From Molothrus aeneus (taxonomy: Eukaryota; Chordata; Aves; Passeriformes; Icteridae): a stretch of DNA of 64,000 nt. A program made the position numbers and the translations under genes. Shown here piece by piece: positions 36,001 to 50,469 of this stretch (within the stretch, counting starts at the first letter, position 1; each line of letters starts with the position of its first letter). The DNA lies in the NCBI RefSeq assembly GCF_037042795.1, contig NC_089646.1, positions 133,389,101-133,453,100 of the forward strand. Reading direction: 5' to 3'. The notes beneath the pieces are model-generated. The model had not been told where the DNA came from and searched no databases. It saw only the letters and a list, made by a program, of their open reading frames with translations.

Positions 36001-39000
36001 AACAGATTTTTTCATTCTTAAAAACATATGATGTGTGGATAAAATTCATCTCTTATGTAAAACTGCATTGCTTTAATGATGTATTTTCAGAGATGGACTT
36101 CTGTGTGCTCATTTAAATCAGACAAGCAATTTTAAATAAAAATGAGAACTGGTAAATAAAATCATCTGATAGATTATTAAGTTCCACATATTGAGCTTTT
36201 ATTAGGAATAGCTGATATAACACAGATCTTAATGTAGGCAAGACAGATCTTGCATGTAGGCATTATTCATTTATACATGGTTCCTGATCAAGAGTGGTAA
36301 AGAAACATGGAGGAACAGCAAAGCCACTGTGAGACTTCTTTAACAGTGGGCTTGAAATGTGATGCTTGTTAATTTATTCTTCTTCTATTGACTGTGATGT
36401 GATTGCAATTATCAGGAAAAAAATTACAGTAAATTCCCTCCATTTTTTTATACTTGGTGCATTTAAATTAGATATCTATACCGTCTTTGAGTAAGTGCAC
36501 TGGTAGGGAAAGGGGAGGAAAGATTTCAGACCATCTGGTTTTCATCAGAAGATCCCTTGGAATAAATACTTGGACACTTCTGTCCTGCCATATGCTGAAG
36601 GCACTTCACCTGTGGGATGTGTCAACTTGAGAAGTAAAGTTGTTCCCAATTAGAAGTGACTGTAAGTATGACAGCTTGCCCACAAGAGGTACTCTCCCAA
36701 TAAAAACACTACCAAGAAGTTTGGTTCCATCAAAAGCACAAAAAAAGGGGATTTCCAGCTGACCAGCAAACTCAGCAAGAGACCCGAGAGAACCTTTGAT
36801 ATTCCTTTAATGTGAAAGAAAGCCCTGGACTACACCCAAAGGTGTCTTAAACTGCCAACACACTCAGTATGTCTGTGTTAATTTATACATCCTTACCTTA
36901 AATTACACTCTTGACATTCCTAATTATGGAAATCATATATCTGTACAAACATGACTTATGTTATTAACGTTCTGCACACCATCAGAAAGGGGGAGGCATT
37001 AGCCCTGGTGAAATACAAGAGAGCTGCTGATCCAGGTCTCTGCTGGGTGAGCTGGCTGTGAACCAGCACTGACCTCTGCCAGTGAGAGCCAGTGAAGGGC
37101 TTTGTGTGCCTGTGCTGTAGCTGCACGAGCTTGAGACGAGTTCAAGGCAACAACATAGCAAGGATTTTTACAGTCCCAGACATCCAGATATGCCTGTCAG
37201 CAAGGACTGATGTCCTTTGTGCCCTTCCCTTCTCCTTCTGCCCAAGACAAGGGCATGAGGGATAATAACGTGCTGTGGTTGCTTCTCCTGAGCTTCAGTC
37301 ACACTACAGCCCAGCAAAATCCACTGCTGAAGCCATGAGGAGGCAGATGTCCACATGGACTGTACAAAGGCTGAAGCAAGCATCTCCTTGCTGCACCAGG
37401 AACCTTCTTCAGAAACATTTCTGGGAGTGAAATCTTATTTTCATCAAAAGTGGATACAACTTCATTTCAATAGGGCAGTCTAAGCCAGAGAAAAATAAAT
37501 GTTTTATACAATTTTTCTCCATTGTCTTTGTCTGGCAATGCTATCTCAAACTAACAGCTTCACTTGCATTGCACTTTCTCAAATGGGAGCCTGAAAGTCT
37601 TTTAGCTGTGCATGTTCTTGATTATTTTTATTTTTAGGCTTCTATCCTCCAAAGCCTTATTTATGACAATAGTGACATTAATTATAACAGGACCGTGTTA
37701 CTTGCATGATTGAGAACTACTCAAAGCTTTATCAGATTTTGTCCAAGATCCACAGTAGAGAAACTCTGTATGCCAAGAGTTTGTGAACTTTAACACTTTC
37801 CTCACTTTTAAGCAACTAAATCACACCATAAATAAAATAGACTACCAGGAAAATTAAACAGCCTGAATGTAGCAAGGGGGAATATTTCAATAACAAATAT
37901 TGCTACCCATATACCTCAACAGAATGTGCTAAAGTAAACAAAATGATAGCATAATTATAGTCATTCCAGTTATGTTAATTAGGCTATATACACGCTTCAT
38001 TGATAAGCAACTGTGGTGCAAAAAGTGCTGTAAGCCTGATATTTCCTTGGTTAGCAGCTTTGTTGTGCATATGCTGCTGTTATGATCTTAGTTGCATTAA
38101 TGCAGAGCAAAAAAACCCCACAACCCAGAGCTAAAAACAATAGAAATAATAATGGTATGTGCCAGGGCAGGCTTAGTGCGAGGTTCAAGCTGAACAGCCC
38201 AAGGTGATCTTTCTCTCACTCTGAATTCAGGTTCCCAGAGAAGATTGCCAGCAAGATTCCCAAGACAACATCCCAATAAATGCAAATACACACAAACATC
38301 ACAGTTAGTTGTGCTCCACAGAGGGAGCCTTTACACCTGTGTTTTGCTGACTCTGTAGCTATAATTTCTCAACATTCTGCAAGGTGTTTTGGATTGCAGC
38401 TGCTCAGAATTTAACATCACATCTTTTTTTATGGAAGTATCACTTCTTTTTTTGTGTGTAAGGATTGTTGTTCCTTTTTTCCCTGAAGTGTAATTATTTC
38501 ACAAAAACTGCTGTCAATTTCTTGCATAAAAAAAATTTTAATGGGAAGAAATATGGCTTTGCTCATTTTTGATGATTTTTTATGGAGAACCTAAAATGAA
38601 AAAAAAAATGAAAATTTTCAGAGACTCAACAGAGAAGAAAACACTGCATAAAACAATTTAAAAATAGGATATACAATTTTGACAAAATGTTTTATAGCAG
38701 ATAAAGGGCTCATTTTTTAAAACAAAAATATTTAAGCATTTGCCTCTTGAAATTCTGTTTCAATCTTAAACATGACCTATGACACTTTCATTCATTCTTT
38801 CTATTTATTCAATATTTCTAATTTTGATAATTCTAATTTCTGATTGTTGAAAAACAACCACCAACCTTGGTATTTTTACTAGTTTCCCCGTGTCATTAAA
38901 CTTTTGCTACTAGCTTGTTTGGTCTGCTACTACTGTAGTTTAGGTACATGTCTGCTACTTGGGGGAAAGATCCCTGAAATAGCCCCATCCACACTGTACC

Positions 39001-41492
39001 AAGATTATGGCATTCCCAATGCTGTCAACAATTTTGACAACACATTGCAATGTTTTGCATTGGAGATACTCCTGCTTCCCTGAGCTGCTCCCAGTCTTTC
39101 TCCTGCAGTGCCAATTTGCATTGTCCAGGAACAACTATACTGGAGAATTAGGCTCAAAATTAGAAATAGAAATATCAGTGAAATAGATCAGTGTAGGATC
39201 ACATTGGAACACAAGCATTTCAGTGAGGTTGGAGAAATCAAAAGATTCATTTTGAGTTGCAGGTTATATTTTTAGCTACATCAGGCAGTTTCTCTATTCT
39301 GCTGGTAGGAGTCATGACTTCTGTGTCTTGGCCTCTAGAGTACTTTGGAGAGGATACTGCTGCTTGCCTCATTTCTAGTCTCACTTACTACCAACATTCA
39401 TAAACTTTTAAAGAATTTATGAGACTTGTTAAAAAATCAAAAATACACATACAAAAGTAATTATTCATGGTCCGGTTTTATTTTCTTCAGCTGCTGATGT
39501 GGCTATTACATTTCAGAGTAATTGGCGTTTCATCAAGGAACAGCACACCCCAAGTGAATCTCCTGGCTCACTCAGTTCTGACTGCCAGCTGGAGAGACTC
39601 AGTGTTGCACAGATAAGTTTGTGGCACAGGAAACCAACATGACAAACAATCCCCAAAGGAAGATAGTTAAAGCAACTTTCACAAACATTTGCCTTGGTGT
39701 TGCAAGCATTATAGAAAAATAGCTACAAGCCCAAAATAAAACATACTTTTGAAATCTCATTTTTGTCCCACCCCTGCAGATTTACATTCCTCTTAATAGC
39801 TTGAAATATTCAAGAATTAAAGTTTCCTGTCTGAGCATTTGATCTGAAATACCATATACAGATCAAACCAAACTCCTATGTCAGTTTCTTTCACTTTGAG
39901 AAATACTAAAAAAAATTCCTGATCTAAACAATACCTCCAGAAATAATGAAAGGCCTTCTCCAAATTCTACAAATAGTGGAATTCAATTCTGCAAGATCTT
40001 CAGCTTCACTTTAAATTTGCTGAATACAAAGAACAACTTTCAAGAGAAACTCAGTAATGCCTTTCCCTGACTGCAAGACTGGAACTTAAATGTGCATGTG
40101 GAATTTTTCACAATATGTTGTGTTTGTGGTTTTAATTATCATCATAAGCACCACAGTTAATCTGTAGTTCAACATGTGAAAATGTTTATACAGTTTTACA
40201 TGCTGGCTTGGTAACCCATACAAACATTTAGGTTTAAAGGAACACTGCAGGTTGAGTCCTCATCACTTTTTGAACCCTTACGTCAGCCATCTGCAGTACC
40301 TCCTTGCCACCTGTGACTTGGCCACCCAAGCTCTTTCTCCTTCTGACCTCACCTCCTCCAGCCAGCAAGAGAAATAAACCCTTCTCTGTCCAAAGGCAGA
40401 GGAGAAGCAAAGGTGAGACACTCAGAATGGAGGATTACTATGGTGCTGAATCCACCATCAATCAATGTATAAGGAGGAATTCTGAAATTACCACACTCTT
40501 CATCAGTGGTTAATGCTGGAGGTGGATTTTCCCCAGCACACAAACAGGACTTTGCTGGAAAGGGATCTTCCTCTTCCCACCTGCTTATTCCAGCATACAC
40601 ATGATGCCTGGCAGAGGGGCAGAAAAAGCATGGCAGAGAAGGATGCAGAAGGGTAGGAAAGGTCACCAAGCATAGGCACTTCTTCACCAACCCAAAAGCC
40701 ACCTGTTGCACTCTGGTGCCAAGCACAGGATAACCTGGTCACGGTTATATCTCACGGGAATGCCCAAATGTCATATTCTTTACCCCCATACAAAGGATAA
40801 GGATGCTGGCTCTGACAGAGCATTCAGCTGATTATGACTGAACATTTGAAAGCACAGATTATTACTTTACTAACACTGAAGAAATACAGTATTAAATGCT
40901 CTGAGTGACAGTGCTGCAATAGAGAGGATACTGAGGCATGGCAGCAGGCTGTGTACTCAGAAGAGAGCGGGCTCCTATGGATCCAAGAGCAATGCTGTGA
41001 GATCGTGACACCTCTGTGCTTTTTGCCTCTGGGCCTGCTCCACAGATTAACCTGCAGGACCAGATCTGACTTTCTCTCCTCTTCACCTGTCTTTTCCAGG
41101 AGGAAAACCCAACTGCTCATCTTGAGCCCAAGAGATCCCTTCGCTGTCTGATGGATCACTGACCTCTGCACAACTGCCCACAGACCAGAAACATTAACAG
41201 AGGACAAATCTTTATAAAAAGTCTGTCAGGCAGTTCACAGCAAAGCTACTGTGCTCTGAGCTTCTCATGTTGGCATCTTATGAGGAAAAAACACTGGTAC
41301 TGACTTTCACCATTTTTCTCAAAAGCTTCTTCCTGAAGCTGACGACAGACGTGGTAGAACTAGAAAGGAATTTAAATTATTTGTGCTGCCCATTGCTAAA
41401 TAAACTGAAAATAAAACTGTAAAGAAAAATTGTTAGAGAAAAGAGCATAAAGAAGTAATACAGCTAAAGAATTCAACAAATGGAGTGGCAGC
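33086..41492. other. Unique AT-rich sequence, no gene recognised
   Basis: This long stretch contains only short reading frames. The longest (34340-34726 plus, 40349-40726 minus, 40824-41207 minus; 125-128 codons) show no domain, overlap frames on other strands and have no support as genes. 37930-38100 is a candidate regulatory block. Slightly GC-richer patches near 37010-37390 and 40270-40740 have no assignable content. Confidence 0.45.
37930..38100. promoter_or_regulatory. Candidate enhancer-like block (inference)
   Basis: Within 170 bp lie a forkhead-type GTAAACA core near 37936, a GATA core in cattgataagcaa near 38003, a RUNX-type TGTGGT near 38013, and ctttgttgtgcatat at 38058-38072. The last differs at two positions from the SOX-POU composite pattern CTTTGTNATGCAAAT and overlaps the palindrome gcatatgc at 38067-38074. 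Single matches are common by chance; the cluster is only suggestive. No promoter or gene is visible next to it. Confidence 0.2.
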
Positions 41493-41505
41493 TTTTTTTT
41501 TTTTT
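41493..41505. repeat. T13 homopolymer
   Basis: An uninterrupted run of 13 T residues followed by cag. By composition it could serve as a polypyrimidine tract, but no exon is recognised after it. Confidence 0.7.
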
Positions 41506-44500
41506 CAGTAAGGAGTTGTAAAAAGCTTTGGAAAAATCAGCTACTTGTGCATGGTCAACTCACCTCTAGTATAGAGTTTAAAGGTAATGAAGTACATTTT
41601 TTTACACAACAGGCTTGATGAAATCCTCATTCTTTCTTAAAATTCTTCTGTGCAAACCATGTGAGACATATACCGTGTATGGTGTAGCCAGTAGTAAACT
41701 ATGACATATCAATAGAACTTAAAAAGCAACCTCAGAATCTAGGAGGCCAAAATGCTGCCTTCTGTTTTATCACAAAGGCATTACCAAACTGCTTAATATG
41801 TCAGCATCTCTCTAAGGCTCAGATCACACATGACACTTTAAAATGAGATTGTTCCCACTCAGAGGAGTTCTCCTAAAACACCATTCATTGCATGAAAGAC
41901 CGAGCAAAACCAAACCACTTCCCTGAGTATCACAAGCCCTCCTAATAACACTGATGTGATAAGAAAGACAACATAAATCTAAATATTCATGGAAGTTTGT
42001 AGAGGGCACAGTTTAAACAGCTGTGAAGAAGCTTATTCTGTACATACATCAAATCAATACCAGTCTTCAGTGTGTGGAAACAGGAACATCTTCATTCAAA
42101 CCCAAACTACTTAACACATCAAATTCATTCTGCTTCCAGATAAATCATATATTTCTAGATCTGTCTTTCATAACATTTTAGAAGTACTCCTTGGTGAGAA
42201 TGCAATAAATAAAGATTGTGCACTACTGTGCATGTGCGTGTCTGTGCTCAAAGCAACTGTATATTAGCTCCAGGAAAAGATTTGACTTTCCTTATGCATC
42301 GCTCCTGACTCCTTCATGGTTGATATGGACATATCAATGCTATTTCTTGGAACAGTTTATTCTATGCTCCTCTTTCATTGCAGCCAACAGGCTATTTATT
42401 GAGCAACTCACTGTAAAAACAACAATAATTATTATGGGTCTAAGGTGATCCTGCACACACCTTTTTCATGTTGTTTTTTTTTCTTGCTAATGGATAGATA
42501 AATGAAATAATAATCCAACAGAAATTTCTGTTATTTTTACCACAGAAGAGATTCCTTTCATTCAGCAGTTTCACTTGGACAAGTAATACACGGAAACTAA
42601 TGAGGGCTGTACAATGTAAAGACTGACCAAAATCCCATGGGGAACTTTCTGGGACATTTTAAAGCTTCTGGATACTCACAGTAATCTGCCAGCAGTTATC
42701 ACCCCACAGCAGAGCTGGCAGAAGCGTGTGCCAGTGAAGACTCCCAAGCACCACCCTCAGCCACAGCTCAGTCACGTCTGCTGAGCAGTTCAGAGTGCCA
42801 ACTGCAGGAACCACGGCCCTGAGGCTCAGGCTCCTGCTCCCCCCCACCGCACCACAGCAGCCCTGGCAGAAAAGGACTGGCATGGGGGAGCAGGGGAGAT
42901 TTTTAAATCAGCACAGCAGCCTTCTGCTCATGTGGACCAGCACATATTCATCATTGGATGCAGGGGACAGGGGCAGATGGAGGAACAGAAACTCAGCAGG
43001 GAGGCATGTAAAGGTAGTGACCTTCTAGGCTTCCCAGCAAGATTCAGCAGAAGACCTGTATGATAATCCTTGGACACATTTGATACAATGTCTGTGACTG
43101 TTTTCTCAGGGATCAGCTCTGGACCCCAAGTACTATGTGGCTCTGAGGAAGACTACAATGACTATGTATAGAGCTGAGGGAATTATTCACATCTGGATGT
43201 GGCTGGCAAATACCCAGCCAATCTGGCCTTTACTTTCAAATTCTTACAAGTGTGGGATGATTCACATATTAAAGTCAGGCCTCAGCTTCTGTGACGTGCA
43301 CAGGCCTGGCTGCACTGTTGTGTCTGGATATGCCAGATCAGGGATCTCACATTATTTCTTCCTCAGCACTTTCTGTGTCAGACAATTGCTTGGAATATAA
43401 CTGCATCTTATGAAGAATCTCCCAGTAGGTGAAGTTGCCCAACCACTGGAGGTACTGAAAGAGAGACAATGAGAGGGTGTAGCTCATCCTGACACTTTGA
43501 CAACAAATAGCACATCCTTGCAAATGTGTTGGGGAACAGCAGAGTGAATGGTTCATGGTGAGTCATTTCTTGTTGCTGCTTTAGGAGAGGAAGGCCAAGT
43601 CTTTTCTTGTTTGCTGAGCCAAGCTAGACTGAGCAGGTCAGTTATGGCAGCACCATCTTGTGGTTCCCAGTTAATATGGCCTGACCCAGGCAGCCTTAGT
43701 TGACAATTCATATTTAGAATGAGATATTATGAGACACTAGAAATTATAAAACAATCTAACTGCTGTTCTTTCCAATTTGTTAGATTTCCAGTCTTGTTCA
43801 AAATTAATCAATCTGGAGCATGCAAACTCTGTAAACTCAGGAGTTTGATTCAAGGCATTGGTTCAAGACAGAGTGAAAGATGGAGAATCTCATTTTTGGT
43901 CAGAAATCCAAATGTCTTCTAAGAAGGTTTATTTATTGCCTGCTGTGCAACTGTTACAGAGAATTTTACTCTGAGTAAAGAGAAATTAAAGGACATTAGT
44001 GCTATCAGAAGACAGAGGGTGAGAATAGGTGACAAGCTTCTAAATGGGCTGACAAAAACCTGGATTCCCTCTACTTTCAAGCAGAGATGGGGACAAAACA
44101 TGATCAGTACCATTCCACTTTACAAGTCCTGACTGTGTGAAGGGCTGTTTAATATAATTTTGCCCTTGCAAGTATTTGTAATATTTCTGATGCTCAATTA
44201 AAACATGTTTTCACCAGCCACTTCCAAATAGATTTAAATTTCAGAGCACAAAAGAATAAACTTATTTAAAAGTAAACGTCTAACCGCATGCTGCAGAAAA
44301 AGCAGAAAAATGTTTCTGCTATCAAAGCTCATGTAAGAATTCTTCATGGGCAAGCTTACAAGGAGTATACCATCTCTTGAAACAACCTGAAACAGATGCT
44401 GAACTACTTGAGGCTTAGTTCCTTGAGGCAATTTTTGTACTGTAAAGTAGCACAACCAGATGTTGCTACCTGGAAGGCCTTCAACATCCATTGCACTTAA

Positions 44501-47500
44501 CATAATGTGAAGATGACCAAACATTATTCAGAGCTGAAGACTAAATGCAGCAGAAAACATAATTCACTGTTAGTTTGGTATGGTCTTGTCTGCAGAATCA
44601 GTAATGATTGGAAGCTGACCTTTAAGACACGTCTTAATATATACATTATAATATTATACAGCTTAATAGATGCAGCTGAAAAGTAAAGGGTGGCTCCACA
44701 ATGCTCCCTAATCAGAAAGGAAAATACAGGAACAGAAGATTTCACTGGAAAAAATGTTAAGCCTAAGTGCTGGAGAATTCTGAGCTCCAAAGTTACTCCT
44801 TCTGCACTGATGCTGTAATGTCACTGCCCAATAATATTTTCACTCCCTCCTAGAAAGAGGGTGCAAGATCCTCTTGCATGTTCGATGTTCCAAATAGGGC
44901 ACATCTATACATGCTGCTTTTGCAGTACCTTTTGGGTTTTTCTCAGTTGCATTTTCCAATAATTGAGGTGAAAAAGGGTCTTTTCACCCAAATCCTGCTT
45001 AGAATCTGATGAAATTTCACAACAGCATTCTTCTTTCACAGATCAAACTTTACTATTTAAAGGAATTGCAGAAAAGTGAGATTTCCTGTGAAAAAGTCTC
45101 CTTTTGGAATTTCATCTCAAATCTAATTATTATTTCAAGTAATACTAAATAATGGAAAAAAAATAGTTTTATTGTACAAACCACTGACTTGAAATTAATC
45201 CAAAAGCAGCTCTAGATGCTCTTCTATCATCTTGATACAAATCAGGAAAAAAAATGGAAGAGGCACAAAAGAGTTTCAATATTCTAAAATCTTATTAAAG
45301 AAAATAGAAGATCCATTTATTTTCCTCCTTGCTGATTGAAGTTCAGGGGTTAGCTATATTCATATACTATCTATTCAAACTGATTTTATTTTAATTTAAA
45401 TAAAAATTGAAAATATTCATTTTTTGACAAACAGGAGAGTTTGTCAGGCTTTCCAAGAAGCATCTGCTATGCAAAACCCAAGCACAGCTCAAGACTGCAG
45501 GACCTCAGAAGAAACCCACTGATGACGAGTTGCCTATTGTAAGGACACCAAGGTTATTTTGTTTGTCAGAACAGTGGCTTGAAGTATAACCTTATTTCCA
45601 CACAAAACAGTAGAGTGCATGGCATTGTACCTCCTGCACATCAGAGCGTTCTTTGCATTTGTCATTTCCTCAGAACTTATTTTTCTAAGCAACAAAAAAT
45701 GCTCCCAAATGAAACCCTTGCCAAAGGCTCGGAACTGAGATGCAGTAACACACACAGCAGAAATCAGGGTCAATAGCAGAGAAGCATATACCACCTTAAC
45801 TGCAGCAGTGTTTAATAAATGGCACTTCTAAAATACAGCAACTGAATTCTACTGGTGTAATTAGTAAGCTGTCTCCTGTACTGAAGGAATGAACAAGGAC
45901 AATATTGGTGCTTATAATTCAGAGCTAGCTTGTATGAAAAAGACATGTGGCATCAGGAAAATGTAATTAATTTGGTGGTGTAAGCCTTCATAAATTATCA
46001 AGTATTCCCAATAGCAGTCCTGCAAAACTTACAGAGAACATGAGCTGCCTTTAAATTACTTAGTTTGCTTGCTACCAGAATTCTTTTAAGGTGGTTAGAT
46101 ACTGACACAGTATTAAAAATGCTCAAACTATTGCAATGGCTGACATATTGAGCCACCTTTAATTAAGACCATAATGTTCCTTTGGGCCATACCTAAGACA
46201 GTAATCTGTGTCCAGAGGCTGTCACTCTCTTCTCTAATGGACTACAGCACACAAAAATTAATTATAGGGGAAAGGTTGCTGCTCCAACTGGGACTAGAGA
46301 TTCGAAGGCAAACATTCTGCTGTTGATCAAAATGAGTAGCTTCTTTTGCAACAGCTAATACAGTTTCTGTCACATAGCACTTAGCCCTCTCTTCCAGCAT
46401 TAATATGAGCAAATTTGTTGCCCAAGGGGAAATTTTTACATTTTTATGTATTCATTCATTTGTTCATTATGATGCCATCACAATTTCACCTCTCCAAAAA
46501 TCAGGAACAAAACTTAATTTGAAAAATTCAAAAGGCAACATCAGAGATTCCAGTCATAAGATTCTTGTAAGCCTATGTCAATAGAAACAAGCAGCTAAAC
46601 AAAGATTTCAAAATATTTTTAACTCTTAGTTGTTTAAATTTTTAGACATAATTATTTAGAACCTGATGATGCGCTTTATGTTTGCTTTCAGCAGATATTC
46701 AATGGTAAATAATTTTATAGGAGGTGTTGCTTGCAGACACGGTAGATTTTAACCAAACAATATAAAATATTAGCTAAAAGAGAATTTCAAATCATGAATA
46801 GTACTGCCCATTGCCCAAGGCTATTATCTTTTTGACTCTCTGAACCAGAGAAAGCAAAGCTACAGGAAACAGAAAGAAAAACATTCCCTGACAAAGATAC
46901 CTTCATGGTAAACTCCAGTTACTTGAGTTTATCAAAGAATCCTCTTGTGTTGTGACCTAACCACAAAGATTTCATAACTCACCATCAAACTCACCAAAAT
47001 ATTCTGCTGGGTTAAAACACATCTGCACAGTGTTGACACAGTTCCTGCCTGCAGGAGGAATGAGGGAGAGGGAAATGTGAGTTATTGCAAATATTCAAGC
47101 TGAAGCAAGGGGTTAGGGATGGAGGAGAAAAAGGCATAACCTAAGTAGTAGGCTTGAAGACAAATTGCTGACTAAAAGGAGGAGACAGCAATGATTGTCT
47201 TGACACAGGATGGCCCATGCAATTTTTCAACAGACAATCATCAAAATTCAGAGCAGCAATTGCCAGAATATATCTGCAGGCCCCCTCCTCCAGCCTCAGG
47301 ATACAGGCAGCTCCCATGAACCTCAGGGGAAATCTTTCAAGCACCAGTGTTCCCTATTTCAGTAACACCTGAGATGATTAAATGAACAATGAAACTCAGC
47401 TGTAAATTTGCAGCAAGGTTGTAGTCTGCAATCTGAATAGTATTAAGAGAAATGAAATAAAAATGAAATCAATGCTCACAGGATAATGTAAATCAGATGC

Positions 47501-48026
47501 AAATAGCCTTCCATTTTATTTGTCTTTTCTTTGTTTCTTTCTAATAGTGGCATATTTAGCTCATGAAATGCTCCACATTTCTTTTAAAGCCCAGTGACTC
47601 TATTATTTCAGAAGGTTTCTTGGGGGATAAGGACATAGAAAGTTCCCATTACCATGAATAAATGAACCCATATCTTTGCCAGTAAAAAAGTTCAAAACAC
47701 AAGTCAGAATCAAATACATGAATATGAAATGACAAAAATATAATTTTTATTGCTAAAAAATCACAGAAGCAGTCATTTGTCTATCAGGGCCTTCTTCAAA
47801 TGCCAGTGGGCAGCATGGCAGCGTACTGTAACACCCTTTTTTACAAACTCTTTGCCTTTTATTTCCAGCTCACACAAACACAAATGTGTTATATGTATAT
47901 GTGGTACATGTACCATGTATCCTCATTTTGTCTGATCAAAGTGTCTGGAAAGGCATCTAAATCATTATCCTTTAAAGGGCAAGATAAACATGCAGCATGA
48001 GTCCCTAGGATCTTAGGGATGCAGGT
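41506..48026. other. Unique AT-rich sequence, no gene recognised
   Basis: Reading frames stay below 100 codons with no motif. A GC-richer patch at about 42690-43020 carries overlapping frames on both strands without assignable content. I find no young transposon. Confidence 0.5.
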
Positions 48027-48105
48027 TTTAGGTTTGGTTCTGCCATCAGACTATGGTACTGATTTGGTCCAATTCCTCAATGTCAGCTTCCTAGTCTGCT
48101 GTATG
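48027..48105 (-). mobile_element. Possible MIR-like SINE remnant
   Basis: The plus-strand order ggttctgccatcagactatg, caattcctcaatgtcagctt and gtctgctgtatggaaat resembles the reverse complement of MIR (ggttctgccactgac...; cctcagtttccccatctgta; aaatgg). Diverged and short; weak call. Confidence 0.3.
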
Positions 48106-50469
48106 GAAATATTCCACAGTTAATTTTTTTTTTCTGAGTTGCAATATAATTTGCCTCTCTAACACAAGCCCAGCCCTTATGAAAGCTACCTATTCATAAG
48201 CCCAAATATCTGACCTGTAACCCTGAAGATAACGACCAACAAAAAAATCCAAGTCAAGGACCAAAATACCTACAGAATCTCCTAATATTTCTGTGGCATC
48301 ATGAAAATACTTCAGTCCTAGTAAAACTGTTTTGAAGCCAGCACTCATTCTTCAACCTGCTCCAGGCCAACTTGACACAAACCCCTGCCAGTTGCCAGGA
48401 GCAGGCTGGAAAGTGTCGATTTGCATTTTGGTAAATCTACTGCAGAGGCAATCTTTCTCATATTTCCTTAATTTCCAAAATTAACCCCTCCTTCAACTGA
48501 CATTAAAGCATTAATCAAGAGCTGAAGAAACCAATGTGCAAGAAGATTGCTCTACATTTCTGTTCTTGTTTTCAGTTTCTGAGTAACAGACAAGACCACA
48601 TAGCCAGTCCTTCAAGTCCATCACAGCTCCTGGCTCGTGGCACAGGCACACATGACTGTGGAGCAAACATTGCACCTCTGTCTCAAAAATTCACTTTTTA
48701 GTCCCAGTATAAAAACTTTCATGGTAATGTGCAATCTGTTCTAGGACAAACACAAAAGCAGGCCCTTGGTCCACATGGTGTTTTTTTACATTCAAACAGC
48801 CTGAACAGTTTGAGGCCAACACAAGTGCTTTAAGAATGCCCTGAAAACCTCTCCCAGAGCTTGTCAGGTCAATATCATATAACCAGCAGGAAAGATGTTT
48901 GAACTGAGAAAATTGAAAGCAAATCTGGTATGATACTACTTTAGTCTTTGAAGAAAAGTGTACAGCCAAGCTGGAAGCCAGGAGAGAGAACAGGAACTTC
49001 AAAGAAGTTCAAAGGAACTTCTCTTTCCTTTCACTACCACTCTTTGCTCAGCTACGTGTTTCTGCCTGAACAGATTGTTCCGATACCTTGAAATGTACAA
49101 TGGCACTATCCTATGCAGAACTGGTCTCTGTCAACTGTACACACCAATAAGTACCAAAATAAACCAAAAATCTCAGAAAAGCAACAAGCTTCATCAGTCT
49201 CTAGTCCTCCTGTCTTCTTTGTAGACTGTCAGAAAAAATAATCTCAGACACAAAAAATACTTCCAGGCTTCTCCAGAGCAAATATTTTGGGATTTGTATC
49301 TTCATCTATTATCCCCAATTGAGGAAATAAGGTAATATATGAAAAAGACCACCAATCTACTTCATTAATGTCTCAAGTGTATGAATACACTTGAAGATTA
49401 CTTTGTTCCTAGAGCCAAATAGCTGAAAATCCTGCTTTGGTTAATCTTTGCCTAAAGGGTTGCTCAAAGTCAGCCTTTTTGATTACCCCCAGAATGGGAT
49501 AACAGCAAGGTGAAGTGTGAGCAGAGACACTGAGAAAGAGTGTGTGCCACAGGTGCCCAGGTAGCTGTTATCAACAGGGAAGCATTCCTGCTGCCCAGCC
49601 CTAAGGGAAACTGCATGGCTGAAGAGCTTTGGTCAGGAGCAGAAACAGAGCAACTCAGGCCAGCCCCTCCTGGACTGCCAGGAACACTGGAACAGCAAAA
49701 AGGCTTCTCCTTCTGCTGGTTATTCCTCATGGAGAACTGCTTTTCTTTGTGCTACAGGTACACCCTACTTTTCTGAAACCTTTACATTACCTGATTCTCT
49801 GGTTTTCCTAGTCTTGAATTCTTCCTCCACACTTTATCACTTTTATATTTAACTCTTTATGAGTTATTTAAACAGCAAGGATAAAAGGGCCTTTTTAAAA
49901 CTCAGAAGGTTGCTGTGAGATTTAATACAGACAGAGAGTTTGGGTTGCTCTAGATAGTGAAGTTAGGGTGGAAGAGGGATCTACCACCCATTATCACTAA
50001 CATCCTGTTTCTTTGTCATTATCGCTTAATTATCTTGTCTTGTTTATTTAAACAACAAGGCAATTAAGAGGCATTGTCAATGGAACAGAACCCTGGCACA
50101 GGCGAATGGTCTCTGCTGTGAGATAAATGCCAAGATATTTAAAAGGCAGCAGCATAACAGGAGAAAAATTGTTTCCAAAGCACTGGGCAGTGATTGCTGG
50201 AAAATGTGTGCCATTGCTACTGCAGGATGCCTCACAATCCTCCTAACAGTCATTAATTGTCTGCTGCTGGGAGGTCCCTTGATACTTTCTCTAGATATGG
50301 CTGTACCTTATGAATATACCTAAAATACTCTGCTGGAGTTTGGCATTACCAAAAGAATGCTGTAAATACCAAATGACACAAACCAGAAAGAACTCAGAAA
50401 ATAACAAGTGGAAGTACCAGTGACTTACAAGAAGTAGCTAAATATATTTTCATTAGATTACTTATGGGG
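48106..50469. other. Unique sequence, candidate conserved block, no gene recognised
   Basis: Only short reading frames occur. The block 49960-50330 reads like conserved non-coding DNA: it holds cgcttaattatctt, the inverted SOX-like pair cattgtcaatgg near 50074, and agtcattaattgtct near 50248 in otherwise non-repetitive sequence. Regulatory function is inference only. Confidence 0.4.

Noticed and set aside
40349..41207. ORFs of 125 and 127 codons on the minus strand
   Set aside because: No domain, no start-context or splice support, and plus-strand frames overlap them. Their length is within chance expectation.
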